DNA of 64,000 nucleotides from Bacillota bacterium (GCA_023391635.1 JAEWAQ010000026.1:1-64000); one strand, 5' to 3'. Shown: positions 35,128 through 44,917, counted from the first letter of the stretch. Numbers and translations: made by a program. Notes: generated from the sequence alone by a model not told the origin.

Positions 35128-37143
35128 TTATATCACGTGCCCGTAGCGATCCTTCAGCGCTTCGCCGAGATGGTCCTTGATCCGCAAATAAGCTTCCGCC
35201 GCGGCTCCGTTGCCCCAATCGTAGATCGTGAACGTGCCGATGCCTAGCCCTTCCGGATTGGCCTCTCCGCCGTGGCCGTAGTTTTCCATCATGAACCCGT
35301 AATCCTTCTCGCCGAAGTGCGGATGCGCCTTCTCCCACTGGATGCGCGTTCGGGCGTTCTCCGGACAATACATCATGACGAACGACGCGCGCAGCGCCGC
35401 GATGCCTCGCTCGATGTACTCCGGTATATTCAGTTCCATGCCGTATTGCAGGATCAGCTCGGCGAACAGGCTCTGGCGCGCATCGTTCCATTCCCCGTCG
35501 GCATTCATGACGCCGAACCCGCCGAGCGCCTCCACCGGCAGATAGGGCGGCTGCCACGAAGCCTGGGACATCAGCATCTCGTCCAAGCATCGCTGGCCTG
35601 CGAGCAAGTAGGCGCGATTCTTCGTGGCCTGGAAGCAACGATAGAGCGCCTCTGCCGTCCAGAACATGGAGAAATTGCACTGTTTGTACATGTTGTTGCG
35701 AGCAACCTTGCGCCCGACCAGTTCCTCCCGGCCGTAAGGACAACAGGACCAATACGTCTCGAAATCTTCCCAGCGGCCTTGCGGCACAACCTCCTCCAGC
35801 ACGGCCTTCATCGCCTTGAAAGCGGCGGCTGCGTACGCGGTGTTCGGCGCCAGCTCGTGGAGCTTCAGCAGGAACGTGACGGATAGCGACGTCTCCGGCG
35901 AATCGCTCAATGTGTCGATCGGCCGCATCGTGTCCCGCTCCAGCCAGGCGGGGAAGAAGCCGCGTTCATCCTGCAGATCGAGCAACGCCTTCGCATAGGA
36001 TGCGGCATAGTCCAGCAGCCGCGGGTCCCGCTCCAGCTCGTCGAACCATCGCAGCATCAAGAGCGCCGTCCAGCTCATGTCCAGCACATGATAAGGCGCT
36101 TGCTCGATCGATCCCCAGGGAAGGAGCGGATTGCGGTTCGAGTTGCCCCAGAAGGCGTTCTCCCAACTGTCGGAGCGATTGACCGTTTGCCCGTCGATCA
36201 CGACCTGTCCCATTTTCGTCGCGATTACCGTCGGGAAGATGCCGTTCTGCTGCGGGGCGGCGAGCGCAAGCTCCTTCGTCAGCAGCGCGCGCTGCCGCAG
36301 CTGTTCATCCCCTGCCGCGGCGGCGTAACGGTACAACCCGCTTGCCGAACGCAGAGAGCTGAACCAGGCCTGGTTCCAGATCGACCGGCTTTCCCGCTCG
36401 CTCGGGACGCCGGAATAGTTCGGACTCTGGCTCACATCGACGATGAACACCGGCGCGCCGACCTGCCTGCCGTCCAATTCGAATTGCTGCCATGTAACAT
36501 CCTGCCAATGCCGGAACGCCCAATTGTACGTATGTCCGACGTATCGCGGCAGCGGAGCGACCTGCGGCGCGCCTTGCCGGAACGTCTTCGCTCCCCATTC
36601 GTTCCACAGGAATGCGAGCACGGGCCGCCACGGATTGCGAATGACTTCCTCATCTTCGAAGGTGAACAAGTAAAAGCCGATCTGCTCCGTTCCCGCCGGA
36701 TACACGCCGCCGGCTTCGCGCTCGAACAGCACATGTTCCGCCACGCGGTACCGGCTTCTGCCCAGCGTCAGGCAATTGCGCCCGGCATCGAGATCCATGT
36801 ACCAGCGCACCGGATGCCGCCCGTCGATCAGGTCCAGGTCGGGCGCCAGCATCAGTGCGCGCCGGCCGTCATGCACGATCAAGGCGGGAGAACGAAAGAC
36901 GTGCTGGTCGATGATATGCCGATCCGTCGGCGTCAGATGGGGCGCCCAATGGAAGGTCGGCGCAAACGCCGGGATCAGCCGCAATTGCCAGTCGTCCTGC
37001 CGGACTTCTTCCGTCAGCGTATAAGTCAACGTGCAGTGCTGCAAGTTCGGGCTTAACCGCCGCATCCGGACTTCAGGCCGATGCCCGCCCAGCGAATCGT
37101 ATGTCAGGCTCGCCACGAAGCGATCGTTCTCTCCCCGTTGCAT
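35128..37143 (-). CDS. Large (alpha/alpha)-barrel glycosidase-like protein, uncharacterised
   Basis: A 671-residue cytoplasmic protein (no signal peptide). The ATG at 37143 (MQRGENDRFVASLTYD) has GAAGGGG upstream; the long frame to 37347 overlaps the dehydrogenase gene and is a shadow. The N-terminal half resembles a beta-sandwich. The second half is helical (LTKELALAAPQQNGIFPTVI, WENAFWGNSN, MSWTALLMLRWFDEL, DLQDERGFFPAWL), as in six-hairpin glycosidases. Several acidic residues could be catalytic, but I cannot assign a family. It sits between a dehydrogenase and a DUF4185-like lipoprotein and is probably a novel intracellular glycosidase of the same pathway. Confidence 0.7.
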   Translation of the reverse strand: MQRGENDRFVASLTYDSLGGHRPEVRMRRLSPNLQHCTLTYTLTEEVRQDDWQLRLIPAFAPTFHWAPHLTPTDRHIIDQHVFRSPALIVHDGRRALMLAPDLDLIDGRHPVRWYMDLDAGRNCLTLGRSRYRVAEHVLFEREAGGVYPAGTEQIGFYLFTFEDEEVIRNPWRPVLAFLWNEWGAKTFRQGAPQVAPLPRYVGHTYNWAFRHWQDVTWQQFELDGRQVGAPVFIVDVSQSPNYSGVPSERESRSIWNQAWFSSLRSASGLYRYAAAAGDEQLRQRALLTKELALAAPQQNGIFPTVIATKMGQVVIDGQTVNRSDSWENAFWGNSNRNPLLPWGSIEQAPYHVLDMSWTALLMLRWFDELERDPRLLDYAASYAKALLDLQDERGFFPAWLERDTMRPIDTLSDSPETSLSVTFLLKLHELAPNTAYAAAAFKAMKAVLEEVVPQGRWEDFETYWSCCPYGREELVGRKVARNNMYKQCNFSMFWTAEALYRCFQATKNRAYLLAGQRCLDEMLMSQASWQPPYLPVEALGGFGVMNADGEWNDARQSLFAELILQYGMELNIPEYIERGIAALRASFVMMYCPENARTRIQWEKAHPHFGEKDYGFMMENYGHGGEANPEGLGIGTFTIYDWGNGAAAEAYLRIKDHLGEALKDRYGHVI

Positions 37144-37166
37144 GGTCCATCCCCTTCCCGGCTTTC

Positions 37167-38162
37167 TTATAGTTGGATCTGTACTTTCAGCAGTTCGGGG
37201 TCCTTCGGCTGCGCCAGAAAATCCGGCGTCTCTTCCAATGAAATAACCTGAGAGACTAGCGGCTCGAGCTGGATGCGGCCTTCCTTCACCCATTCGAACG
37301 CCGGCAGGAACGTCTGGTTGATCGCCATGGAGCCGAGGATCGTCCAATCGCGATGATAGAGGTCGAACGGATTCAGCCGAATCGCCGCTTGCTTCGGCGT
37401 CACTCCGAATTGCAAATAAGTCGCGGCGGCGCCCAAATAAGCGAACGCCTCATCGATAACGGCGGGAATGCCGGTTGCATCCACGACGACATCGAACGTC
37501 CTGCCCGCAAGGCGCGCTTCCTTGTCCTGGACGCGAATCGCTTCCGTCGCGCCCAGGACAAGCGCAAGATCGAGCTTGCGCGCCGATACGTCAACGACCG
37601 CAAGCTGCGACGCGCCCAGACGGGACAGCGCCTGCACGAGCTGCAGCCCCATCGCGCCCGCTCCGAACAGCAGCACGGATTGCCCCGCCTTCATCTGCAG
37701 CCGGTTCATCGCATGCACGACGCAGGCCATCGGCTCGACGAAAGCGCCGGTTGCATAGGTCATCGCATCCGGCATGGCCACGACGTTCCGCGCCGGCACC
37801 GCGACATATTCGGCCATGCTGCCGTCGACCGTATTGCCGAGCGCGCCCCAATGAGCACATTGGTTGCCCCGGCCCGTCAGGCAATTGACGCAACGACCGC
37901 AGAACAACGACGGGTCCGCCGTTACGCGATCGCCGATCTTGAAGCCGTCCACCCCTGCGCCGACTTCCCGAATCGTACCCGAGAATTCATGTCCCGGAAT
38001 GATCGGATAAGGGGACAGAAATTCCCCTTCGTAAATATGAAAATCCGTCCCGCAAATGCCGACGCGTTCGACTTGCACTATCACTTCTCCCGCCCCGCAA
38101 GCCGGATCGGGCACTTCCTTCACGACCGCCTTGCGCGGTTGTTCCATCACGAGCGCTTTCAT
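37167..38162 (-). CDS. Zinc-dependent sugar/polyol dehydrogenase (MDR family)
   Basis: A 331-residue medium-chain dehydrogenase. Catalytic zinc ligands appear in GICGTDFHIYEG and PGHEFSG. The structural zinc cysteines are in FCGRCVNCLTGRGNQC. The NAD(P) motif is LLFGAGAMGLQL. It resembles sorbitol/arabinitol and related polyol dehydrogenases. AAGGAGGAGCTTGATGAG precedes ATG 38162, 4 bp after the upstream gene. In this setting it could interconvert a pentitol and a ketopentose such as D-arabinitol and D-ribulose/D-xylulose; this is inference. Confidence 0.88.
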   Translation of the reverse strand: MKALVMEQPRKAVVKEVPDPACGAGEVIVQVERVGICGTDFHIYEGEFLSPYPIIPGHEFSGTIREVGAGVDGFKIGDRVTADPSLFCGRCVNCLTGRGNQCAHWGALGNTVDGSMAEYVAVPARNVVAMPDAMTYATGAFVEPMACVVHAMNRLQMKAGQSVLLFGAGAMGLQLVQALSRLGASQLAVVDVSARKLDLALVLGATEAIRVQDKEARLAGRTFDVVVDATGIPAVIDEAFAYLGAAATYLQFGVTPKQAAIRLNPFDLYHRDWTILGSMAINQTFLPAFEWVKEGRIQLEPLVSQVISLEETPDFLAQPKDPELLKVQIQL

Positions 38163-38166
38163 CTCA

Positions 38167-40416
38167 TCAAGCTCCTCCTTGTTGCGGAAATTGCAGCATG
38201 GCGACGCTTCTGCCCGGCAGCGCGAAGGCGATACCGCCGTCAGCCCCCTCGCCCTTGCGGAGCGCCAGCGCTTCCTCTCTGCCGACGCGATGCAGCCGTC
38301 CGGCGGCCTGACGCCCGTCGGCGCCGCAAGCCTGCAAGGCAGCGCCGGACAGATTCACCGTCTGCGACTCCTCGCTTACGTTCGCAAAGAACAGCGCGAT
38401 CGCCCCGTCCGGGCCGCGCCAGGCGGCATGGATGACGGCATCGACGTCGAGCTCGCCGGCGTCGTTATATTCGGGCGAGTCGACTCCATGGTTGTAATGG
38501 AACCACTGCAGACGGATGCGCGCCGAGGCGATGTTCAGCGGGCGCATCATCTGCCCGTACGCCCAGTACCTGTTGGCCGCGCCGACGCGCAGTTGGGCGA
38601 ACAGGTTCACGTAGGCCGCGCGCGAAGGCGAGAACGCATAGCCGCGCGGCTCAAACGGATAATAATGCTCTTCCGGCGCGTTCTCGCGCCCGTCCAATGC
38701 TTCCATAGGACTGTATTCGTAATTCAGTTCGTACAGACCGCCCCATAAATACGTCCGTGCCACCGTGAAGAAGAACAGCTCCCCGATCTCTTCCGTCAGC
38801 TTGCCCCAGCCGTCCAACCGCACGGCGCCGTACTCATGATAGACGTAATCGAACATCGGGATGAGCTCGGCGTCGCCCGACTTGAGCAAGTGCCGCAGCG
38901 GATAGCCTTCCAGCGGCGCGGCAGGCTGCGCTCCGGCGCGCGCCTGGTAGTAATCGATCAGCCCGAGCATCGTCTCGTTCATCATCTCCGTGCCCATCGG
39001 CACATGCCGCCAGGCCGCCCGAGCCATCGCCGTCTTGGTCGCGGCATAATTGCTTCGGTACGCCGCTTCGATCTCCCGCCCGGCGCCCACCGGATGTCCA
39101 TGCGAATCGTCCATGCACACTTTCATAATGTTGTTGGCGGATATATCGTAATAGATCGCGTCCACGTCGTCCTTCCGCTGCAGATGCTCGTCGCGCCGCA
39201 CATGAAATTGCTGCGTGTACGGATGCGCGGGGCAGAGCAGCGGGAATTTGTAGGCGTCGATGCTCTTCTTGTCGACAGGAAATTGCTGCGCCGCTGCTTT
39301 GCCTTGCTCGCCGTCGGCGCCCTCGAAATGATACAAATAATCGAATTCGAACGGCGCGAACCGGTCCCCCAGTTCCTTCAGACAAGCCAGATTGTTCCGG
39401 TCGAACCGGGTCGGGAACCAATCGTCGAACCCGCCGGGCACGCCCTTGTAGAACGTCTGCGGCGCGTTCGTCCAATCCGGCCCGAGCACGTGAAAGATCG
39501 GCGTTGCAATCGATTCGCGGTATTTGCGCAGCCATGCCGTACGATCGGAACCGGCATTGATGCCGAACGTGGACAAGCCGATGCTGTCATGCAGCCAGCT
39601 GTCCTGCGGGCTTAACCCGCGCTCTGCCAGCTTCCCTTGCGCGCACCACGGCTGCTCCGTCGCCCATTGCTTGTAGCGGTCGGCCGCCTCGTACCAATCG
39701 CGGCCGGCAAGCAGCTCCATCCGCACCGGATAGTCGGGCGCAAACCCTTTGCCCGGACCGATGTCCTGGCAGCCGTGAATGAACGACGCTTCGAGTCGGC
39801 CTGCCTGCTTGTGGAAATTCAGCCACTTCGGCTGGCCCGCTGCGTCCGGCGTCGTCCAGTACAAGCCGCCGACATCCTCCCCGTACCAGGCGAAGAACTG
39901 CATCGGCGCGCCGGAGAAGCATTCCGGATACGGCATGAAGCGCAGCCCGCTCCATTCCTCCCTGAAATGCTTCAACGGGTTGCGAATGCGAAACCCGGTC
40001 GCGAACGGATGCGCGACATAATCGTTCTCCCCGCCCGCCGTAATGGTCTGCAAACCGCCGAAGATCGGGTATTCCAGACTATGCACCCGCCGCGTGGAGC
40101 CGTTGTCGACGCGGCAATGGAACAGCGCCTCGTCGCCGTTCGCCGGTATCGCGATCCAGGCCTCTACGGCGATCCCGCCCGCCAGCTGCCATTGCAGCCG
40201 AACGCCTGCGCCTTCGTCCGCGGTCGTCATCCGTTCCCACGAGAAGCGCTCGAACGAACAGCCGAAGCCTTCGTCCGTCTCCAGCCGGAACGGGTCGCAG
40301 CCGCCCGTGTCCGCCGATACGTAGTCGATCCCCCGGCCCAAGTCGCGGATTTGCCGAACGGCGCCATTTCCCGCATCCAATCCGATCCTCAGCCGCGCGT
40401 TCTCCAGCACGATCAT
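38167..40416 (-). CDS. DUF6259-like large protein, probable TIM-barrel glycosidase
   Basis: A 749-residue protein without signal peptide. ATG 40416 (MIVLENARLRIGLD) has GGGGG eight bases upstream; GTG 40425 is an alternative. The N-terminal third looks like a galactose-mutarotase-type sandwich (GIAVEAWIAIPANGDEALFH). The middle resembles a TIM barrel (HVLGPDWTNAP, YDISANNIMKVCMDDSHGHP, MGTEMMNETMLGLIDYY), where D and E residues could be catalytic. The C-terminal part is a small beta domain. I recall this architecture as DUF6259. Substrate unknown; it lies between the importer and the dehydrogenase in one transcript. Confidence 0.68.
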   Translation of the reverse strand: MIVLENARLRIGLDAGNGAVRQIRDLGRGIDYVSADTGGCDPFRLETDEGFGCSFERFSWERMTTADEGAGVRLQWQLAGGIAVEAWIAIPANGDEALFHCRVDNGSTRRVHSLEYPIFGGLQTITAGGENDYVAHPFATGFRIRNPLKHFREEWSGLRFMPYPECFSGAPMQFFAWYGEDVGGLYWTTPDAAGQPKWLNFHKQAGRLEASFIHGCQDIGPGKGFAPDYPVRMELLAGRDWYEAADRYKQWATEQPWCAQGKLAERGLSPQDSWLHDSIGLSTFGINAGSDRTAWLRKYRESIATPIFHVLGPDWTNAPQTFYKGVPGGFDDWFPTRFDRNNLACLKELGDRFAPFEFDYLYHFEGADGEQGKAAAQQFPVDKKSIDAYKFPLLCPAHPYTQQFHVRRDEHLQRKDDVDAIYYDISANNIMKVCMDDSHGHPVGAGREIEAAYRSNYAATKTAMARAAWRHVPMGTEMMNETMLGLIDYYQARAGAQPAAPLEGYPLRHLLKSGDAELIPMFDYVYHEYGAVRLDGWGKLTEEIGELFFFTVARTYLWGGLYELNYEYSPMEALDGRENAPEEHYYPFEPRGYAFSPSRAAYVNLFAQLRVGAANRYWAYGQMMRPLNIASARIRLQWFHYNHGVDSPEYNDAGELDVDAVIHAAWRGPDGAIALFFANVSEESQTVNLSGAALQACGADGRQAAGRLHRVGREEALALRKGEGADGGIAFALPGRSVAMLQFPQQGGA

Positions 40417-40451
40417 CTCTTGCACCCCCTATCGCATTCGCAAGCCGGCCG

Positions 40452-41279
40452 TCATTTCAAGCCCGACATTTTCAGGTTCGCCACGATGTACTTCTGGAAG
40501 ATCAGGAACAGGATAACCGTAGGGAGCGCGGCCAGGAAAGAACTCGCCATAAGCAAGTGCATCTCGGCCACCCGGCCCGAACGGAAGTTGAAAATGTATT
40601 GGCCGATCTGGAACCAGTTCTCGTTGGTCATCGTCATCACCGGCCAGACGAATGCGTTCCAATAACCCAGATAAGCGCCGATGCCGATAATGACGAACGG
40701 GGGCAGCGACATCGGCAGGAAGATGTTGGTGAAAATCTTGAACCGGTTCGCCCCGTCGATGAGCGCCGCTTCTTCCAGGGCAAGGGGAATGTTCAAATAA
40801 AACTGCCGGATGAAGAACATGCCGTAGGCCGACGCGACACCCGGCAGGATCAGCACAGCAAGGGTATCAAGCATGCCCAGCTTGGATACGACGACGAAAG
40901 ATGTGATGATAATGGAGAAAGCCGGAATAAAGTACGTTGCCATAACGTATATCCACATGACTCTTTTGAAACGGAATTCCAGCCTTGCGAATACGTAAGC
41001 TGCGGAAGCATTGACAGCCACACTCAGAATCGTGAAGATGATGGCGCCTAGAAAAGTGGTGCCCATCGCCTTCTGAAACGCCGGATCCTGCAAGATCGAG
41101 GTGTAATTATCCAGATGCCATACGGTCGGAAAAAACTGCAGCGGCGTCGCGAGCACTTCTTCCTGGGATTTGAATCCGGCAAGCCCCATCCAGACAAGCG
41201 GAAAAATGGCAATGGCCGCAACGAGCAAGGCAACGACCTTGACGGCGAACTGAGCGATCGACTGCGCAGGTTTTGTCAT
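40452..41279 (-). CDS. Carbohydrate ABC permease, MalG type
   Basis: A 275-residue CUT1 permease. ATG 41279 (MTKPAQSIAQF) follows GGAGGAACCCC; the ATG at 41315 overlaps the partner gene and lacks a site. EAA loop is EEAALIDGANRFKIFTNIFLP. It ends FLIFQKYIVANLKMSGLK. It is 25 bp after its partner permease and 35 bp before the DUF6259-like gene. Confidence 0.93.
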   Translation of the reverse strand: MTKPAQSIAQFAVKVVALLVAAIAIFPLVWMGLAGFKSQEEVLATPLQFFPTVWHLDNYTSILQDPAFQKAMGTTFLGAIIFTILSVAVNASAAYVFARLEFRFKRVMWIYVMATYFIPAFSIIITSFVVVSKLGMLDTLAVLILPGVASAYGMFFIRQFYLNIPLALEEAALIDGANRFKIFTNIFLPMSLPPFVIIGIGAYLGYWNAFVWPVMTMTNENWFQIGQYIFNFRSGRVAEMHLLMASSFLAALPTVILFLIFQKYIVANLKMSGLK

Positions 41280-41304
41280 GGGGTTCCTCCTCCCTCCTGT
41301 CCGA

Positions 41305-42192
41305 TTAACCGTCAACCGCTTTTTCGGAGTTCAGTATTTTGAAAATAACGAGCGATATCGAACCGAGCACGATGAAGAACATGAGCGCCGCCGCGATCGA
41401 CCTGCCGATCAGAATGTCGTTCAGGAAGTGCTGCAAAATATAGAAATTCGGCGTCGCCGTCTCGTTGACCGGGCCTCCGTTGGTCAGCACCCAAGGCAGC
41501 TCGAATTGCGAGATCTGGGCCGTGAAGCCGGTTACAAGCAGGAATAGAACGATGTTACGCATGAGCGGCAGCGTAATATACCACATTTTGCTGAACAGGC
41601 CCGCGCCTTCGAGCTCGGCAGCTTCGTAATACGCTTCCGATATGTCCAGCAAGCCTGCGAGCATGATCAGCGTCGTGAGACCGAAGCCCGTCCAGATTGC
41701 CGGAATCGAGATCGCCGGCAGCGCGATGCCGACTTCAGCCAGCCACGCGATCGGCTCGGCTCCGAACCATCCGACCACGTAATTGGCCAGTCCCCCGAGG
41801 TAGTCGTAGATGAACAGAAAGACGACGCCGGCCAGAATCAGACCGATGACGGTCGGAATATATATGGCGGCCTTGACGAAGCTGCCAAGCCTGCCTTTCA
41901 GCCCCTTGACAAGATTGGCGAACAGGAAGCTGAGCACGAGCTGGACTGGCAGCACGTACAGCGTGAATTTCAGGCCGGTCCAGATCGCTTTCGAGAATAA
42001 GGGGTCCGTCAAGTTGACATAGAAATTTTTGAAGCCGACGAATAGGGGCGCCTGATAGAATCCCCACTCGTAGAAGCTGATATAGACCGCGTATGCGAAT
42101 GGAGCGATGACGAAGATCGTCAGACCGAGCAGGATGGGCGTCAGCATGGCGTAAGCCGTCAGGTTGTCGTGACGAATGTTTTTTTTGAACAC
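41305..42192 (-). CDS. Carbohydrate ABC permease, MalF type
   Basis: A 295-residue CUT1 permease starting with GTG 42192, behind AGGGGGGTGAAACG. Features are AYAMLTPILLGLTIFVIAPFAYAVY (first helix), EAA loop EAAELEGAGLFSKMWYITLPLM, and LTNGGPVNETATPNFYILQ. It follows the binding-protein gene and a 10-bp-stem hairpin. Confidence 0.93.
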   Translation of the reverse strand: MFKKNIRHDNLTAYAMLTPILLGLTIFVIAPFAYAVYISFYEWGFYQAPLFVGFKNFYVNLTDPLFSKAIWTGLKFTLYVLPVQLVLSFLFANLVKGLKGRLGSFVKAAIYIPTVIGLILAGVVFLFIYDYLGGLANYVVGWFGAEPIAWLAEVGIALPAISIPAIWTGFGLTTLIMLAGLLDISEAYYEAAELEGAGLFSKMWYITLPLMRNIVLFLLVTGFTAQISQFELPWVLTNGGPVNETATPNFYILQHFLNDILIGRSIAAALMFFIVLGSISLVIFKILNSEKAVDG

Positions 42193-42219
42193 CGTTTCAC
42201 CCCCCTATGAGGTATCACG

Positions 42220-42246
42220 GTCCGGGAACGACTTGCGTTCCCGGAC
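42220..42246 (-). other. Intercistronic stem-loop between binding protein and permeases
   Basis: GTCCGGGAAC (42220-42229), 7-base loop, GTTCCCGGAC (42237-42246): a perfect 10-bp stem without a U-tract. It probably acts as an mRNA-stabilising 3' structure for the binding-protein message rather than as a terminator. Confidence 0.7.
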
Positions 42247-42259
42247 GCTCGCGCAAGCA

Positions 42260-43672
42260 TTATTGCTTCGGGTTCGTACCTGCGATCTTGTTATTGGCGA
42301 TATAATCGTTGATCGTCTTCTCCGCTTTCTCGATCGCGCTGTCGACTGACGTGCCTCTCATGGCGGATTCGATGCCGGTGGAGACAGCCATGCTGACATC
42401 CCAGGCGTAGATCGGCTCCGCCTTGGAATACGGGATAATTTTCTCGGCGATCAGCGCGCGCCACTCGTCTTTCGATGCGTCAGGATCGCTCTTCATCGCT
42501 TCGTCTACCGACTTGCGCGGAGAGAACTTGGAGAAGCCGGACGTCTTGAAGAAGTCGATCATGATCGCCGGATCGCCCGCGAGCAGATAGGAGATAAATT
42601 CGGAAGCTTCCTGCGCATGCTGCGCTTTGCCGTCCACGACAAGCGTCCAGCCGCCGAGCGTCGCCGTTGCGCTCGTCGGATCGCCGTCTTTGGACGGCAT
42701 GGGGGCGATTCCGGTAATGTCCAATTTGTCCTTGTAGGAATTGCGAAGCTGGCCGATCCCCCAAGAACCGTTGACCTGCATGGCAACTTTGCCTTCGCCG
42801 TAAGGCTTCATGTCCGTATACCCGGCCAATGCCTGCTTCGGCATGACGCCCGACTGATAAGCGTCCTGATAGAACTTGAATACGGCTTTGTACGCGTCAT
42901 TGTTAATATCGGCTTTGGACCAATCATCCGTCAAAGCACCATGACCGGACGTGCCGATTTGCAGTCCCCAGCTGGACCAACCGAGGTCCCCGGCGACTTG
43001 GGCCGTCGAGAAGCCGAACACGCCTTTGTCTGTCAGCTTCTTGGCGGCATCGAGCAATTCGGCCCACGTAGCCGGCGCCTTATTCGGATCCAGTCCCGCC
43101 TTCTCGAACAAGTCTTTGCGATAGTAGAGCACGGAGGACGGTTCGACCAGCTTGGGATAAGCGTAGTACTTGTCGCCGACCATGACGAATTCCTTGACGT
43201 TATCGTAGATGTCGTCGAACACGACCGGATCCATCAAGTCGTTAAGCGGCTGGATTTGTCCCAGCTTGGCCGCGTTCGCGATCCCGCCATAGTTCATCGT
43301 ATAAACTTCCGGCGCTTTGCCTGCCGCCTGGGCAGCCTTGAGCTTCTGCTCCCATGCTTCGCCGGGTACGAGCGTATACTTGATCTGGATCTGTTCCTGG
43401 GATTTGTTGAATTGGTCGACATACTTCTTGAACCAATCATTCGTCGTTTCTTCGAAAGCCTGCTGCCAGAATTCGACCGTCACTTTCCCTGCTGGCGCGG
43501 CGCTTGGCGTATCCGACGCTTTGGCGCTTTCGGACGGACTTGCGCTGCTTGGCGCAGGACTGGATTCCGCCCCCTTGTTGCCCCCGGACCCGCCGCATGC
43601 CGTCAGCGCCATCGCTGCCGTGAGCAGCACCGCCAGTACAACCGACCAACTTTTTCCTCTTCTCGATTGCAT
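42260..43672 (-). CDS. Sugar-binding lipoprotein (MalE/UgpB-like)
   Basis: A 470-residue CUT1 binding protein. ATG 43672 (MQSRRGKSWS) follows AGGGAGG. The lipobox is MALTACGGSGG with an Ala/Ser/Pro linker. Mature features are VTVEFWQQAFEETTNDWFKKYVDQFN and YTMNYGGIANAAKLGQIQPL. It is in the transcript DUF4185-binding protein-MalF-MalG-DUF6259-dehydrogenase. A palindromic operator candidate at 43706-43729 stands in front of it, so it may also have its own promoter. Confidence 0.93.
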   Translation of the reverse strand: MQSRRGKSWSVVLAVLLTAAMALTACGGSGGNKGAESSPAPSSASPSESAKASDTPSAAPAGKVTVEFWQQAFEETTNDWFKKYVDQFNKSQEQIQIKYTLVPGEAWEQKLKAAQAAGKAPEVYTMNYGGIANAAKLGQIQPLNDLMDPVVFDDIYDNVKEFVMVGDKYYAYPKLVEPSSVLYYRKDLFEKAGLDPNKAPATWAELLDAAKKLTDKGVFGFSTAQVAGDLGWSSWGLQIGTSGHGALTDDWSKADINNDAYKAVFKFYQDAYQSGVMPKQALAGYTDMKPYGEGKVAMQVNGSWGIGQLRNSYKDKLDITGIAPMPSKDGDPTSATATLGGWTLVVDGKAQHAQEASEFISYLLAGDPAIMIDFFKTSGFSKFSPRKSVDEAMKSDPDASKDEWRALIAEKIIPYSKAEPIYAWDVSMAVSTGIESAMRGTSVDSAIEKAEKTINDYIANNKIAGTNPKQ

Positions 43673-43705
43673 GAATGAAACCTCCCTTGAATGAATGGTC
43701 ATGCT

Positions 43706-43729
43706 ATTTAAACGCTTGCGCGCTTAAAT
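43706..43729. promoter_or_regulatory. Palindromic operator candidate before the binding-protein gene
   Basis: An imperfect 24-bp dyad, ATTTAAACGC-n4-GCGCTTAAAT, with one mismatch in each 10-bp arm. It lies 34-57 bp upstream of the binding-protein start. Shape and size fit a LacI-family operator; the two LacI genes in the cluster are candidates to bind it. Confidence 0.5.
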
Positions 43730-43767
43730 CCGCAGCTTGCTTCGGAGCCGACCGACTGAATTCGCTT

Positions 43768-44901
43768 TCATTTATCCAGCGTCGCTTTGTACCAGAACAC
43801 GTTGTATGGGTCCCACAGCGACAAGGTAAAATAGATCGTCTTGCCGCCATCGGCCGTAAACCGCTCGTTCATGAACGGCGCATAGAGACCGGGAGCTTGC
43901 GCGTTCGTCACGAGATCGATCGCCTCTCCCCAAGGTCCCCACGGCGCGAGTCCTTCCCGGATCACGACGCCTCTGCCCTCGTTCAGATAGGTCATCAGCC
44001 AGCGTTCCAGATACGGATTCCATACGACCGACAATTCGCCGACTGCGTCATCCACGATCAAGACGGCCTTGTCCGGATCGGCGTCCCACATCGGCTGCCC
44101 CTTGTCATCGTTGCCGGCATAGTATCGGTAGCCGTCCAGCCGCTCCACATCCGGCTCGGTCGCTTTCATCAATTTCACGCCGCCGAACCGGCCGGACGGA
44201 ATGCCCCACAAATAAATGTCCGCGGCTGCTCCGTCATTATGCTCAACCTTGTAGGGGCTGACTTGAATGAAATTGCTGTCTCCCGGCCACTTGACGTCGT
44301 CCAGCAGCGTCCAGTTCTGCCCCTCGTCCGTCGATTTTGCGATGCTGGCGTAGTTGGCGTCCCATCTCCCCGGATCGCCCCAATGGTTGACCGACATATA
44401 GTAGAGATACAGACTGTCGTTCGCATACAGCCCGTGCGTCGGAATCTTCGTCATCTCTTCGAAATCGCGCTTGGCGGACGGGAGCAGTTCCTTGGCCAGA
44501 CCGATGTCGTCCACGATCATGCCGTCGAAGGTGATGCCGTCCGTCGGGTCGGTGTCGTGCGAGTATGCCATTGCGTTGGACCGCCAATAGCTGCCGCCCC
44601 CGCCGATCTGGTCAGGCGCGCGCTCCCCGAACGTGTCGCCGAAGACGAAGTACGTCCGGTCGCCCGCCGCCGCGATAATGGAGCCGAGATCCGTGCCGTG
44701 CACCGCGTATTGGTCCGTCTTGTTGGCCGACGCTTCGCCGGTCAACTGCGCGACTTGCTGCAGATCGGCGATTCCTTGGAGCAGGAACGGCTTGCCTTCG
44801 CCGTTCAGCCTGGGATCGGACTTGCCCGCGTCCCCCGTGCAGGCGGCCAGCAAGACGATCAGCGCGACGGCGGCCGTGAGACCGATGGACTTCCTGGACA
44901 T
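43768..44901 (-). CDS. DUF4185 (GH183-type) lipoprotein
   Basis: A 377-residue surface lipoprotein with a DUF4185 domain only. ATG 44901 (MSRKSIGLTA) follows AGGGGGAAGGCAC. Lipobox is LIVLLAACTGD (Cys21). Family marks are VHGTDLGSIIAAAGDRTYFV, FGDTFGE, YMSVNHWGDPGRW and IAKSTDEGQNW. It shares the 11-residue YMSVNHWGDPG block with the protein at 23645-25618 but has no added binding modules. A cell-anchored endo-D-arabinofuranase-like role next to the importer is plausible. It lies 16 bp after GH172-B. Confidence 0.88.
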   Translation of the reverse strand: MSRKSIGLTAAVALIVLLAACTGDAGKSDPRLNGEGKPFLLQGIADLQQVAQLTGEASANKTDQYAVHGTDLGSIIAAAGDRTYFVFGDTFGERAPDQIGGGGSYWRSNAMAYSHDTDPTDGITFDGMIVDDIGLAKELLPSAKRDFEEMTKIPTHGLYANDSLYLYYMSVNHWGDPGRWDANYASIAKSTDEGQNWTLLDDVKWPGDSNFIQVSPYKVEHNDGAAADIYLWGIPSGRFGGVKLMKATEPDVERLDGYRYYAGNDDKGQPMWDADPDKAVLIVDDAVGELSVVWNPYLERWLMTYLNEGRGVVIREGLAPWGPWGEAIDLVTNAQAPGLYAPFMNERFTADGGKTIYFTLSLWDPYNVFWYKATLDK

Positions 44902-44917
44902 GTGCCTTCCCCCTCGG

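Noticed and set aside
37144..37347. N-terminal extension of the 671-residue protein
   Set aside because: Overlaps the dehydrogenase gene in another frame and encodes no family-like sequence; GAAGGGG supports ATG 37143.
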